Assembly (NCBI RefSeq): GCF_021698975.1
Contig: NZ_SSXA01000018.1
Span: 1-53,577 of the forward strand
DNA from: Blastococcus sp. KM273128
Lineage (GTDB): Bacteria; Actinomycetota; Actinomycetes; Mycobacteriales; Geodermatophilaceae
Length of the DNA stretch: 53,577 bases
Direction: 5' to 3'
Positions 24,048 through 34,646 of this stretch are shown here, in pieces (positions within the stretch are counted from its first letter, which is position 1; every line of letters starts with the position of its first letter). The notes beneath the pieces are model-generated. The model saw nothing but the letters and a program-made list of their open reading frames with translations. It had not been told where the DNA came from and did not search any database. A program made the position numbers and the translations under genes.

Positions 24048-25489
24048 GCGGGGAACTCTTCGCCGGCTACCCCACCGACCGGACCGACGAGGCCGTCGGT
24101 GCCGACGGCCGGCTGCGCGACGGGTGGGCCGGGCCGGTCGCCGCCCTGGAGCGGCTGGGCGCGGCCGGGCTGGCGGTCGCGGAGGAGGAGCTGGCGCGGC
24201 TGCGGCAGGAGCGGGGCGTCGTCGTCGGCACCTGGGTGGACGGGCGGCAGCAGCTGCGGCCGGTGCCGCTGGACCCGGTGCCGCGGCTGCTCGACGCCGC
24301 GACCTGGCGGGCGCTGTCGGCCGGCGTGGCCCAGCGGCACCGGGCGCTGAACGCCTTCCTCGCCGACGCCTACCGGCCGGCCGGCCGCCGGCGGAGCGAC
24401 CCCGACCGGGCGGCCGAGATCGTGCGGGCCGGCGCCGTGCCCGAGTGGGCGGTGGCCCACGGCCCCGGGCGCGACCCCGAGGCGGTCTCCCGCGCCTGGC
24501 CCGGGCAGCCGCGCGCGACCGTCGCCGCGGCCGACCTCGTCCGGACGGAGGGTGGTCGCTGGGCGGTGGTCCGCGACCACCTGCGCGCGCCCTCGGGCAT
24601 CGGGTACGCGCTGGCCGACCGGGAGTGCGCCCGGGCGGTGCTGCCGCAGCTCGTGGCCGGCGCCGGCGACCGCCTCCGCGACCCCGCCGACGCCGTCCCG
24701 CTGCTGGCCGCCGCGCTGGCCGACGCGGCACCCCCCGGCGTCCCCGGGCCCCGCACCGCCGTGCTCACCCAGGGCGAGAGCGACGCCGCCTGGTTCGAGC
24801 ACCGGGTCCTCGCCGAGGCGCTGGACGCCCCGCTGGTGCGCGCCGGCGACCTGTGGCCGCGCAGCGACGGGGGGGTGGAGGCGGTCGTCGACGGCGGACG
24901 CGTGCCGGTCGACGTCCTCTACCGGCGCTTCGACGACGCGCTGCTCGGCGCCTACCCGACCGGCGCGGGCGTGCCGCTGGACCTCGCGCTGACCGAGGCG
25001 GTGCGGGCCCGGCGGCTCGGCCTGGCCAACGTGCCCGGCAACGCGGTGGCCGACGACGCGGCCGGCTACGCCTGGGTTCCGGCCATGATCCGCTTCTACC
25101 TCGGCGAGGAACCGCTGCTGGGCTCCGCGCGGACCTGGGTGCTCGCCGACCCGGCCGCGTGGGCGGAGGTCGCCGACCGGTTGCACGAGCTCGAGGTGGA
25201 GTCCGTCGCCGGGTACGGCGGCCGGCGCGTGGTGCACGGCCCGTCCTGCCCGCCGGCCGGGCTGGCCGCGCTGCGGGACGAGATCGCCGCCGCCCCGCAC
25301 CGGTTCGTCGCCCGGGAGCCGCTGGCGCCGTCCACCGCTCCGGCGCTGGCCGGTGCATCCCTGCGGCCCCGGCCGGTGGGGCTGCGGCTGTTCTCCGTCG
25401 CCGGGAGCACCACGACCACGCTGCCGCTGGGGCTGACCCGGGTGGGCGGGGCCGACCTGCTCGGCAAGGACACCTGGCTGCTGCGCTGA
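24044..25489 (+). CDS. Circularly permuted ATP-grasp type 2 protein
   Basis: This encodes 481 residues. The N-terminal region GELFAGYPTDRTDEAVGADG, the ALNAFLADAYRP motif, the tract GIGYALADRECARAVLPQL and the C-terminal NVPGNAVADD and GYGGRRVVHGPSC sequences fit the circularly permuted ATP-grasp (DUF407-like) family, putative peptide ligases. Family members are usually followed by alpha-E and transglutaminase genes, but none are here. Instead the gene is coupled by GTGA to the S9 peptidase. The reaction is unknown. Confidence 0.83.
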   Translation: MSGELFAGYPTDRTDEAVGADGRLRDGWAGPVAALERLGAAGLAVAEEELARLRQERGVVVGTWVDGRQQLRPVPLDPVPRLLDAATWRALSAGVAQRHRALNAFLADAYRPAGRRRSDPDRAAEIVRAGAVPEWAVAHGPGRDPEAVSRAWPGQPRATVAAADLVRTEGGRWAVVRDHLRAPSGIGYALADRECARAVLPQLVAGAGDRLRDPADAVPLLAAALADAAPPGVPGPRTAVLTQGESDAAWFEHRVLAEALDAPLVRAGDLWPRSDGGVEAVVDGGRVPVDVLYRRFDDALLGAYPTGAGVPLDLALTEAVRARRLGLANVPGNAVADDAAGYAWVPAMIRFYLGEEPLLGSARTWVLADPAAWAEVADRLHELEVESVAGYGGRRVVHGPSCPPAGLAALRDEIAAAPHRFVAREPLAPSTAPALAGASLRPRPVGLRLFSVAGSTTTTLPLGLTRVGGADLLGKDTWLLR

Positions 25490-25501
25490 CGGCGCCCCGG
25501 C

Positions 25502-28186
25502 TCAGCCGGGCGCGCGCACCGCCGACCGGATGCGGACCGTCGTCCCCTCCGGGCTGGGGACGGCGGTGACCTCGGCGAAGGCGCTCATCAGCGTGGAGCC
25601 GCGGCCGCGGTCCATGCTCGGCACCCGCTCCCGCCACTGCCCGTGGTCGCGCACCGTGATCTCGACGACGCCGCCCTCGACGAGGGCGGCCACCTCGACG
25701 ACCGGCTCGGTCGGGTCCTGGGCGTGCTCGATCGCGTTGCTGGCCGCCTCGCAGGCGGCCAGGAGCAGGTCGTAGGCCTGCTCCTCACCGACCCCGGCGT
25801 CGGCCAGCAGCGCGCGCAGCCGCCGGCGGACCACGGGGATCGACGACAGCGCCGAGGGCAGCCGCCAGTGCGCGCGGGGGCCGCCGCCGGGCGCATCCCC
25901 GGTCCGCGGGGCCGGCACCGGGTCCGCGCCGGGCCGCTCCACGTGCGTGCCGGCCAGGGGCGCCGGCAGCGGGGAGGTCGCCGGCCGGGGCGGGGTGGCG
26001 ACGTCGCGGGGGCCTGCCGGAGCCACCGCGCGGCCGGCCGCCCGCTCCACCGCCACCCGCACGCGGGCGAGCAGCTCGGCGGCGCGGAAGGGCTTGGCCA
26101 GGTAGTCGTCGGCCCCGGCCTCCAGCCCCTCGACCGAGGCCTCCTGCCCGGCGCGGGCGGTCAGCACGATCACCGGGAGATCGCGGGTGGCGGGGTCCGA
26201 CCGCAGCTCCCGGAGCAGCTCGAACCCGTCGACCCGCGGCATCATCACGTCGGTGAGCACGAGCGCCGGGCGCCGGGCGGCCACCGCGGCCAGCGCCTCC
26301 GCGCCGTCGGCCGCCGTGCGCACCGCCCAGAACGGCTGCAGCAGGCGGGTGAGGTAGCCGCGCATGTCGGCGTTGTCGTCGACGACCAGCACGTCGGCCG
26401 CGTCGGGGGGACCGGCCGGCCGCGCCGCGGGGCGGGTCCCCTCCAGCTCCCAGCCCTCGGCCTCGCCGCGGGCGGCGTCGGAGGGGACGACCGCGCGGCC
26501 CTCGGCGGCGTCGGGCTCGCCGAAGGGCAGCGCCACGGCGAAGGTGCTGCCCCGTCCCGGCTCGCTGGTCACCGTGACCGTGCCGCCGTGCAGTGCGGCC
26601 AGCTCGTGCACCAGGGCCAGGCCGATGCCGGTGCCCTCGCGGGTGCGGGCGGCGGCGCCGGCGACGCGGTGGAAGCGCTGGAACAGCCGGGGGAGCTCCT
26701 CGGCGACGATGCCCACGCCGGTGTCGGCGACGGTGAGCTCGAAGCGGTCGCCCGCACCGCGGAGGGCGACGTCGATCCCGCCCACGAAGGTGTACTTCAC
26801 CGCGTTGGCGAGGAGGTTGACGACGATCTTCTCCCACATGCGGGGGTCCACGTGGGCGGGGCGGTCCAGCGGCGGGCAGTCGACGGTCAGGCGCAGCCCG
26901 GCCCGCTCGGCGGCCGACCGGAAGATGCCGGCCAGCTCGGCGGTGAAGGCGGCCACGTCGGTCGGCACCCGCACCGGAGCGGCCCGCCCGGCCTCGATGC
27001 CGGCGAAGTCCAGCAGGTCGTCCACGAGGCGGCGCAGCCGGCGGCCGTTGCGCACGGCGAGGGTGACCTGCTCCCGCACGTCCCCGGTCAGCCCGGCGTC
27101 CGGGTCGTCGAGCACGTCCTGGAGCGGGCCGAGCAGCAGGGTCAGCGGGGTGCGCAGCTCGTGGCTGACGTCGGCGAAGAACGTCGTCTTGGCGCGGTCG
27201 AGCTCCGCGAGCGACTCGGCCCGCTGCCGCTCGCCCTCGAACGCGCGGACGGTGCCGAGCGCGCCGGCGAACTGGCCGGCCACCAGCTCGTGGAAGGTGC
27301 GGTGCTCGGCGTCCAGGGCCCGGTTGGGCGACCTGCCGAGCACGAGCAGGCCCGCGGGCTCGGCGTCCCGGCCGGCGTGCAGCGGCAGCACGACGGCGTC
27401 GGTCACCGGGTCGCCCCACGGGCCACCGGCCACACCCAGCGAGGGGACGGGCGGCAGCACGGTGGCCGCAACGCCCTCCTCGGGTAGCAGCCCCTCGTCG
27501 ATCCCGGTCACCGCCACGCGGGCGAAGGCGCCCTCGCCGGTGGCCAGGTAGACCGCGGCGAAGGGGACGTCCAGCGGGTCCTCGCCGAGGGCGGCGCACA
27601 TGCTCGCGACCGTCTGCCGCGCATCGCCCAGCTGCCCGCCCGCGACCGACAGCGAGTGCAGCAGCCGCTGGCGGCGCGCGGCCAGCAGCTCGCCGGTCAC
27701 CTCGGTGCAGACGGCGTGCATGCCGGCGACCCGGCCGTCGTCGTCGAAGGCCGGTGCGTGGGAGACGGTGAAGTAGGTCTCCTCCCGGTAGCCGGCGCGC
27801 TCGAGCAGCAGCAGCAGACCGGGCAGCCAGGAGGCCTCGCAGGTGGCCATGGCGTGCTCGACCGGGGGGCCCAGGGCGTCCCAGCCCTCGGCCAGCGTCT
27901 GCCGGATGTCCTGGCCGATCGCCGGGTGCTTCGCGCCGATGAGGGGCGCGTACGCGTCGTTGTAGAACTGCAGGAAGTCCGGGCCCCAGGTCAGGACCAT
28001 GGGGAACTTCGACACCAGCACCGTGCGCACGGCGAACCGCAGGCTCGCCGGCCAGCTCGCGACCGGGCCGAGCGGGGTGCTCGACCAGTCGAGGGCGGCC
28101 ATGATCCGGCCGGTCTCGCCGCCGGCGGCGAAGAGCTCCCCGCCGTCCGCGCCCGCAGGCACACCGGGACCCACACCCACCTCCAC
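25502..28186 (-). CDS. Hybrid sensor histidine kinase with receiver and RsbW-like ATPase
   Basis: This encodes 894 residues. A PAS-like domain spans about 45-170 and a GAF-like domain about 185-315. The kinase core has SHELRTPL with His342, N-box NLLANAVKY and G-boxes DTGVGI and GTGIGLALV. A receiver at about 598-710 has Asp646 (LTDVMMP) and Lys698. A final HATPase near 775-890 resembles RsbW/anti-sigma kinases (LLAACEAASNAIEHAQ, MDRGRGSTLM). No membrane helix is seen, so it senses cytoplasmic signals. Several GTG codons lie close together, so the exact start is uncertain. Confidence 0.9.
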   Translation of the reverse strand: MEVGVGPGVPAGADGGELFAAGGETGRIMAALDWSSTPLGPVASWPASLRFAVRTVLVSKFPMVLTWGPDFLQFYNDAYAPLIGAKHPAIGQDIRQTLAEGWDALGPPVEHAMATCEASWLPGLLLLLERAGYREETYFTVSHAPAFDDDGRVAGMHAVCTEVTGELLAARRQRLLHSLSVAGGQLGDARQTVASMCAALGEDPLDVPFAAVYLATGEGAFARVAVTGIDEGLLPEEGVAATVLPPVPSLGVAGGPWGDPVTDAVVLPLHAGRDAEPAGLLVLGRSPNRALDAEHRTFHELVAGQFAGALGTVRAFEGERQRAESLAELDRAKTTFFADVSHELRTPLTLLLGPLQDVLDDPDAGLTGDVREQVTLAVRNGRRLRRLVDDLLDFAGIEAGRAAPVRVPTDVAAFTAELAGIFRSAAERAGLRLTVDCPPLDRPAHVDPRMWEKIVVNLLANAVKYTFVGGIDVALRGAGDRFELTVADTGVGIVAEELPRLFQRFHRVAGAAARTREGTGIGLALVHELAALHGGTVTVTSEPGRGSTFAVALPFGEPDAAEGRAVVPSDAARGEAEGWELEGTRPAARPAGPPDAADVLVVDDNADMRGYLTRLLQPFWAVRTAADGAEALAAVAARRPALVLTDVMMPRVDGFELLRELRSDPATRDLPVIVLTARAGQEASVEGLEAGADDYLAKPFRAAELLARVRVAVERAAGRAVAPAGPRDVATPPRPATSPLPAPLAGTHVERPGADPVPAPRTGDAPGGGPRAHWRLPSALSSIPVVRRRLRALLADAGVGEEQAYDLLLAACEAASNAIEHAQDPTEPVVEVAALVEGGVVEITVRDHGQWRERVPSMDRGRGSTLMSAFAEVTAVPSPEGTTVRIRSAVRAPG

Positions 28187-28206
28187 CGAGGAACCACGTC
28201 CGACGC

Positions 28207-28227
28207 CCGGTCGGGCCTCCCGACCGG
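28207..28227. terminator. 9-bp perfect hairpin between serC and the histidine kinase
   Basis: CCGGTCGGG (28207-28215) pairs with CCCGACCGG (28219-28227) around a 3-base loop. It lies 22 bases after the serC stop and 20 bases before the kinase start on the same strand. It may end serC transcription or act as an operator for the kinase gene; no T-tract is present. Confidence 0.5.
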
Positions 28228-28248
28228 CTCCACCCCGCAGCGGCCGCC

Positions 28249-30696
<2,448 letters not shown>

Positions 30697-30783
30697 CTAG
30701 GCCGTCCGGCCCCGCCCGGCACAAGCGGGGCGGGGCGGACGCCCTCCCGCGCCGTCCGGCGGGCCCGGTGCCAGCATGTCGGC

Positions 30784-31431
30784 GTGCCCGATCTGACCCG
30801 CATGCGCAACGACTACACCCTCGGTCGGCTGCGCGAGGACGAGCTCGCCCCGACCTGGGTCGAGCAGTTCGACCGCTGGTTCGCCGACGCCGTCGCGGCG
30901 GAGCTCCCCGAGCCGAACGCCGTCGTGGTGGCGACCGCCGACGCCGACGGGGCCCCGGACGCCCGGGTGGTGCTCATGAAGGGGTACGACACCGACGGCA
31001 TCGTCTTCGGCACCAGCTACGCCTCGGCCAAGGGGGCGCAGCTGGCGGTGAACCCCCGCGCCGCGCTGGTCTTCCCGTGGCACGCGCTGCAGCGCCAGGT
31101 GCGGGTGGCCGGCCGGGTGGAGCGGATCGGCGACGCCGCGTCCGACGGGCTGTGGGACCCGCGCCCGCGCGGGTCGCAGCTGGCCGCCGTCGCCTCGGTG
31201 CAGTCGACCGTCGTCGACTCCCGGCAGGAGCTCGAGGAGCGCGTGCGGCTGCTCGACGAGCAGACGCCCGACGGCCCGCTGCCGCGCCCGGAGGAGTGGG
31301 GCGGCTACCGGGTGGTGCCCGAGCGGGTGGAGTTCTGGCAGGGCGGGGCGGACCGGTTGCACGACCGGCTGCGGTTCGTCCGGGACACCGCCGAGGGCGG
31401 GGGCTGGATCATCCAGCGGCTCGCCCCGTGA
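30784..31431 (+). CDS. pdxH: Pyridoxamine 5'-phosphate oxidase
   Basis: This 215-residue FMN enzyme oxidises pyridoxamine or pyridoxine phosphate to pyridoxal phosphate. Conserved segments are MRNDYTLGRLREDELAP, DARVVLMKGYDTDGIVFGT, FPWHALQRQVRVAGRVER, the SQLAAVASVQS tract and the C-terminal WGGYRVVPERVEFWQGG. Start is GTG 30784, six bases after CAGCAT. It sits beside serC and citA. The stop is part of a GAAGGAC element. Confidence 0.95.
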   Translation: MPDLTRMRNDYTLGRLREDELAPTWVEQFDRWFADAVAAELPEPNAVVVATADADGAPDARVVLMKGYDTDGIVFGTSYASAKGAQLAVNPRAALVFPWHALQRQVRVAGRVERIGDAASDGLWDPRPRGSQLAAVASVQSTVVDSRQELEERVRLLDEQTPDGPLPRPEEWGGYRVVPERVEFWQGGADRLHDRLRFVRDTAEGGGWIIQRLAP

Positions 31432-31460
31432 AGGACCCCGCTGCCCCCCTGCAGCGGGGC
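31428..31460 (+). repeat. GAAGGAC hairpin element C, lacking the inner hairpin
   Basis: GTGAAGGAC overlaps the pdxH stop. A perfect 9-base outer stem pairs 31436-31444 with 31451-31459 around the loop CCCCCT. Compared with elements A, B1 and B2 it has the same head and the same C-rich junction but no inner stem or GAGCNTGCGA loop. It is a compact terminator-like hairpin in its present form. Confidence 0.75.
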
Positions 31461-31483
31461 CGCACCAGAGGACCGGTGCCGCG

Positions 31484-32809
31484 GTGAGCCAGCCCGTCGA
31501 CCCGGTCGAGGGCGGGGCGCCGGTCGAGGAGCCGGTGCCGGAGCGGGTGCGCCGGCGCGGCTGGGCGATCGACACGACGCCGCTGCGCGACCCCCGCTAC
31601 CGGCGGCTGTTCTGGGGCATCGCCACCACCACGATCGGCCAGCAGATGACGCTGGTGGCCGTCCCCTTCCAGGTCTACCTGCTGACCGGCTCCTCGTTCA
31701 TGGTGGGCGTGACCTCGGTGGTGGCGCTGGTCCCGCTGATCGTCTTCGGGCTCCTGGGCGGGGCGATCGCGGACGCCATGGACCGCCGGCGGCTGCTGGT
31801 GGTCACCTCGGTCGGGGCGGCGGTGACCAGCGCGCTGCTCGCCGCGCAGGCGCTGCTCCCGGGCGGCGGGAACCTGGTCCTGCTGTGGGTGCTGACGGCG
31901 GCGGTCTCCGCCTTCACCGCGGTCAACTCGCCGACCCGCTACGCCGTCATCCCGGCGCTGGTCGGCACCGACCGCGTGCCCGCCGCCAACGCGCTGGCCA
32001 TGACCGTCCGGCAGATCGGCGTGATCGTGGGCCCGCTGCTCGCCGGGCTGCTGATCGGCCTCGGCTCGCTGTTCACCGCCTACGCCATCGACGCCGTCGG
32101 CTTCGTGGTCGCCGCCGCGCTGCTGCGCGGGCTGCCGCCGCTGCCGCCGGGGCGCGACGCCGGGAAGCTGCGGCTGGGTGCGGCGGTGCGCGGGGTGGGG
32201 GAGGGGTTCGCCTTCCTGCGCACCCAGCCGGTGCTGCTGATGACCTTCGTCGTCGACGTCATCGCCATGCTCTTCGCCTGGCCGCAGGCGGTGTTCCCCG
32301 AGCTCTCCGAGACCCGGTACGCCGAGTCGCCGAACAGCCTGGGCTGGCTGTTCGCAGGCATCTCGATCGGCGCGCTGGTGATGGGGCTGACGTCGGGCTG
32401 GGTGTCGAAGGTCGACCGGCAGGGTGCGGTGGTGATCGTCTCCATCGCCGTGTGGGCGGTGGCGATCATCGGCTTCGGCTTCGCTCCGACGCTGTGGCTG
32501 GCCGTCCTCTGCCTGGCCGTCGCGGGCGCGGGGGACATGGTGAGCGCGGTGCTGCGCAGCTCGATGCTGCAGACGGCGGCCCCGGAGGAGATGCGCGGCC
32601 GGATGCAGGGCGTCTTCATCGTCGTCGTCACCGGCGGCCCCCGGCTGGGCGACCTGCGCGCCGGCGGCCTGGCCAGCGCGGCGGGGGTCACCTTCGCGAT
32701 GGCGTCCGGGGGCGTGGTGGTGCTGGTCGCGATGGTCGCCGTCGCGCTGCTGGTGCCCTCGTTCTGGCTGTTCCGCGCCTCGCGGTCGGCCGTCGACCGG
32801 ACCGGCTGA
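31484..32809 (+). CDS. MFS transporter (MFS_3 family)
   Basis: This encodes 441 residues with about 12 membrane helices. After a 40-residue cytoplasmic tail the sequence LRDPRYRRLFWGIATTTIGQ begins helix 1. The loop AIADAMDRRRLLVVTSVGAA lies between helices 2 and 3, and a long central loop contains LPPLPPGRDAGKLRLG. It resembles EntS-like exporters and is related in pattern to the MFS protein at 12301. The GTG follows GAGGACC. The substrate is unknown. Confidence 0.88.
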   Translation: MSQPVDPVEGGAPVEEPVPERVRRRGWAIDTTPLRDPRYRRLFWGIATTTIGQQMTLVAVPFQVYLLTGSSFMVGVTSVVALVPLIVFGLLGGAIADAMDRRRLLVVTSVGAAVTSALLAAQALLPGGGNLVLLWVLTAAVSAFTAVNSPTRYAVIPALVGTDRVPAANALAMTVRQIGVIVGPLLAGLLIGLGSLFTAYAIDAVGFVVAAALLRGLPPLPPGRDAGKLRLGAAVRGVGEGFAFLRTQPVLLMTFVVDVIAMLFAWPQAVFPELSETRYAESPNSLGWLFAGISIGALVMGLTSGWVSKVDRQGAVVIVSIAVWAVAIIGFGFAPTLWLAVLCLAVAGAGDMVSAVLRSSMLQTAAPEEMRGRMQGVFIVVVTGGPRLGDLRAGGLASAAGVTFAMASGGVVVLVAMVAVALLVPSFWLFRASRSAVDRTG

Positions 32810-32820
32810 GGCGCCGGGAC

Positions 32821-32863
32821 CCGGCCGGGCTCGCCCGCCCCCGAGAGTGGCGAGGCCGGCCGG
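32821..32863. terminator. 15-bp hairpin between convergent MFS and udgX genes
   Basis: CCGGCCGGGCTCGCC (32821-32835) pairs with 32849-32863 with a single mismatch, around a 13-base loop. It sits 12 bases after the MFS stop and about 60 bases before the udgX stop, so it could serve both. No T-tract is present. Confidence 0.6.
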
Positions 32864-32924
32864 GCGCACCGACGCCGTAACCGGTACCCGGCGTTCCTAC
32901 TCACCGGTAGTCCACATGGTGGGA

Positions 32925-33593
32925 TCAGGCGAGCGCGCCGGCCACCGTCCGGAGGTCCGCGACCAGGGCGTCGTAGGCGGCGTCGCGCGCCTCGTCGGGG
33001 GTGCGCAGGATCGCCGACGGGTGGGTGGTGGCGAGGATCCACGTCTGGTGCGGGGCGTCCTCGTCGTCGTCCTCGGTCGGTGCGGGGGCGCCCGGTGGCG
33101 TCCAGGGCAGCAGCCGGCCGTGGTCGCGGGTGATCCGGAACGACGGCGAGATCAGCCCCTTGGCCGCGGTCGCCCCCAGGGCCACGACCACCTCGGGCTG
33201 CAGGACGGCGAACTCCGCCTCCAGCCACGGCCGGCAGGCCCGCAGGTGCTCGGCCCGCGGTGTCTGGTGGATCCGCCGCTTGCCCTTGACCGTGTGCGAG
33301 AAGTGCTTCACCGAGTTGGTGACGTAGCTGTCCCGCCGGTCGATGCCCGCGTCGGCGAGGGCCTTGTCGAGCAGCCGGCCGGCGGGGCCGACGAACGGCT
33401 CGCCCTTCCGGTCCTCCTGGTCGCCCGGCTGCTCGCCCACGAAGACCACGCGGGCGGTCTCCGGCCCCTCACCGAACACCGTCTGGGTGGTGTCCTGCCA
33501 CAGCTCGCAGGCCCGGCACCCGGCCGCGGCCGACCGCAGCCCCGCCAGCCCCACCCCGGCCGGCGGCCGGGCCACGCCGTCGCTCTCGCTCAT
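32925..33593 (-). CDS. udgX: UdgX uracil-DNA crosslinking glycosylase
   Basis: This encodes 222 residues. It has the family 4 uracil-DNA-glycosylase fold with VGEQPGDQEDRKGEPFVGPA, plus the UdgX-specific loop KRRIH (105-109). In Mycobacterium smegmatis UdgX the matching His109 becomes covalently attached to DNA at the excised uracil. THPSAILR is the other active-site motif. Iron-sulphur cysteines are visible at CRAC (26, 29) and C120; I see no fourth cysteine. It is likely a uracil-tolerant DNA repair factor. Confidence 0.93.
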   Translation of the reverse strand: MSESDGVARPPAGVGLAGLRSAAAGCRACELWQDTTQTVFGEGPETARVVFVGEQPGDQEDRKGEPFVGPAGRLLDKALADAGIDRRDSYVTNSVKHFSHTVKGKRRIHQTPRAEHLRACRPWLEAEFAVLQPEVVVALGATAAKGLISPSFRITRDHGRLLPWTPPGAPAPTEDDDEDAPHQTWILATTHPSAILRTPDEARDAAYDALVADLRTVAGALA

Positions 33594-33682
33594 GCGCCGA
33601 TGACACCCCAGAGGGCGCCCGCGCGCGACCGGTCGCCCGCTGTTCCCGGACACGTCGCCGGGACTCCGTCGTCCCGCACGCC

Positions 33683-33701
33683 ACCGACCGATACGGTCGG
33701 T
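33683..33701. promoter_or_regulatory. Candidate operator upstream of the ABC export pair
   Basis: ACCGACCGATACGGTCGGT has perfect 8-base arms and a 3-base centre. It ends 30 bases before the ATPase start and has the size of a TetR-type operator. No regulator gene lies next to it, so the binding protein would be encoded elsewhere. Confidence 0.55.
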
Positions 33702-33731
33702 CGACAGGTGAGGACGAGACCAGGAGGACAG

Positions 33732-34646
33732 GTGCTCGAGTTCGACGGGCTCCACAAGAGCTTCGGCGACGTGCGGGTGCTGGAAGGGGTCGGCTTCACG
33801 GTCGCCCCCGGCACCATGTTCGGGTTCTGCGGGGCCAACGGCGCCGGCAAGACGACGACGATGCGGATCGCGATGGGGCTGCTGCGGCCCGACGCGGGGG
33901 AGGTGCGCTGGCAGGGGGCCCCGCTCGACGCGGCGGCCCGCACCCGGATCGGCTACATGCCGGAGGAGCGTGGCCTCTACCCGAAGATGAAGGTCGGCGA
34001 GCAGGTCACCTACTTCGCGCGGCTGCACGGCATGGACGCCGGCGCGGCCGCGAAGGCCTCGGCCGAGTGGGTGGACCGGCTCGGGCTCGGTGCGCGCCGC
34101 GGGGACCAGGTCGAGAAGCTCTCGCTGGGCAACCAGCAGCGGGTGCAGCTCGCCGCCGCGCTGGTGAGCCGGCCGGAGGTGCTGATCCTCGACGAGCCGT
34201 TCTCCGGCCTGGACCCGGTCGGCGTCGACTCGCTGGCCGAGGCGCTCCTGGAGCAGGTGCGCACCGGTGTCCCCGTCGTGTTCTCCAGCCACCAGCTCGA
34301 CCTGGTCGAGCGGTTGTGCGACTCCGTCGGCATCCTTGCCCGCGGCCGGATGGTGGCCAGTGGCACCGTGCCGGAGCTCAAGCGCCGCGAGGCGGGCCGG
34401 CTGCTCCGCGTCGTCGTCCCGGACGCCCCGGCCGGCTGGGCGGCGGCGCTGCCCGGCGTGCGGGTCGTCTCGGAGTCCGCCGGTGACACGCTGCTCGACC
34501 TGACCGGCGGCGCCGACGACCAGGCGGTGCTCGCGACCGCGATCCGCACCGGGCGGGTCACCCGCTTCGCGTGGCAGGAACCCACCCTCGTCGAGCTCTT
34601 CCGCGAGGCCGTGGCGGCGCCCGAGGCGCAGGAGGTGGCGGCGTGA
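33732..34646 (+). CDS. ABC transporter ATP-binding protein (NatA-like)
   Basis: This encodes 304 residues with Walker A GANGAGKTT, Q-loop region YMPEERGLYPKM, a signature-like LSLGNQQRVQLA, Walker B VLILDEPFSGLDP and the H-loop SSHQLD. A C-terminal domain of about 80 residues follows (LLRVVVPDAPAGWAAALPG), as in NatA/DrrA-like exporters. The start GTG has an AGGAGGACAG ribosome binding site. It overlaps the permease by GTGA. The substrate is unknown; sodium or a drug is possible. Confidence 0.92.
   Translation: MLEFDGLHKSFGDVRVLEGVGFTVAPGTMFGFCGANGAGKTTTMRIAMGLLRPDAGEVRWQGAPLDAAARTRIGYMPEERGLYPKMKVGEQVTYFARLHGMDAGAAAKASAEWVDRLGLGARRGDQVEKLSLGNQQRVQLAAALVSRPEVLILDEPFSGLDPVGVDSLAEALLEQVRTGVPVVFSSHQLDLVERLCDSVGILARGRMVASGTVPELKRREAGRLLRVVVPDAPAGWAAALPGVRVVSESAGDTLLDLTGGADDQAVLATAIRTGRVTRFAWQEPTLVELFREAVAAPEAQEVAA

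Noticed and set aside
32865..32925. Short gene between the MFS gene and udgX
   Set aside because: The stretch holds only inverted-repeat fragments (ACGCCG/CGGCGT, ACCGGT); no frame has a start with a ribosome binding site.
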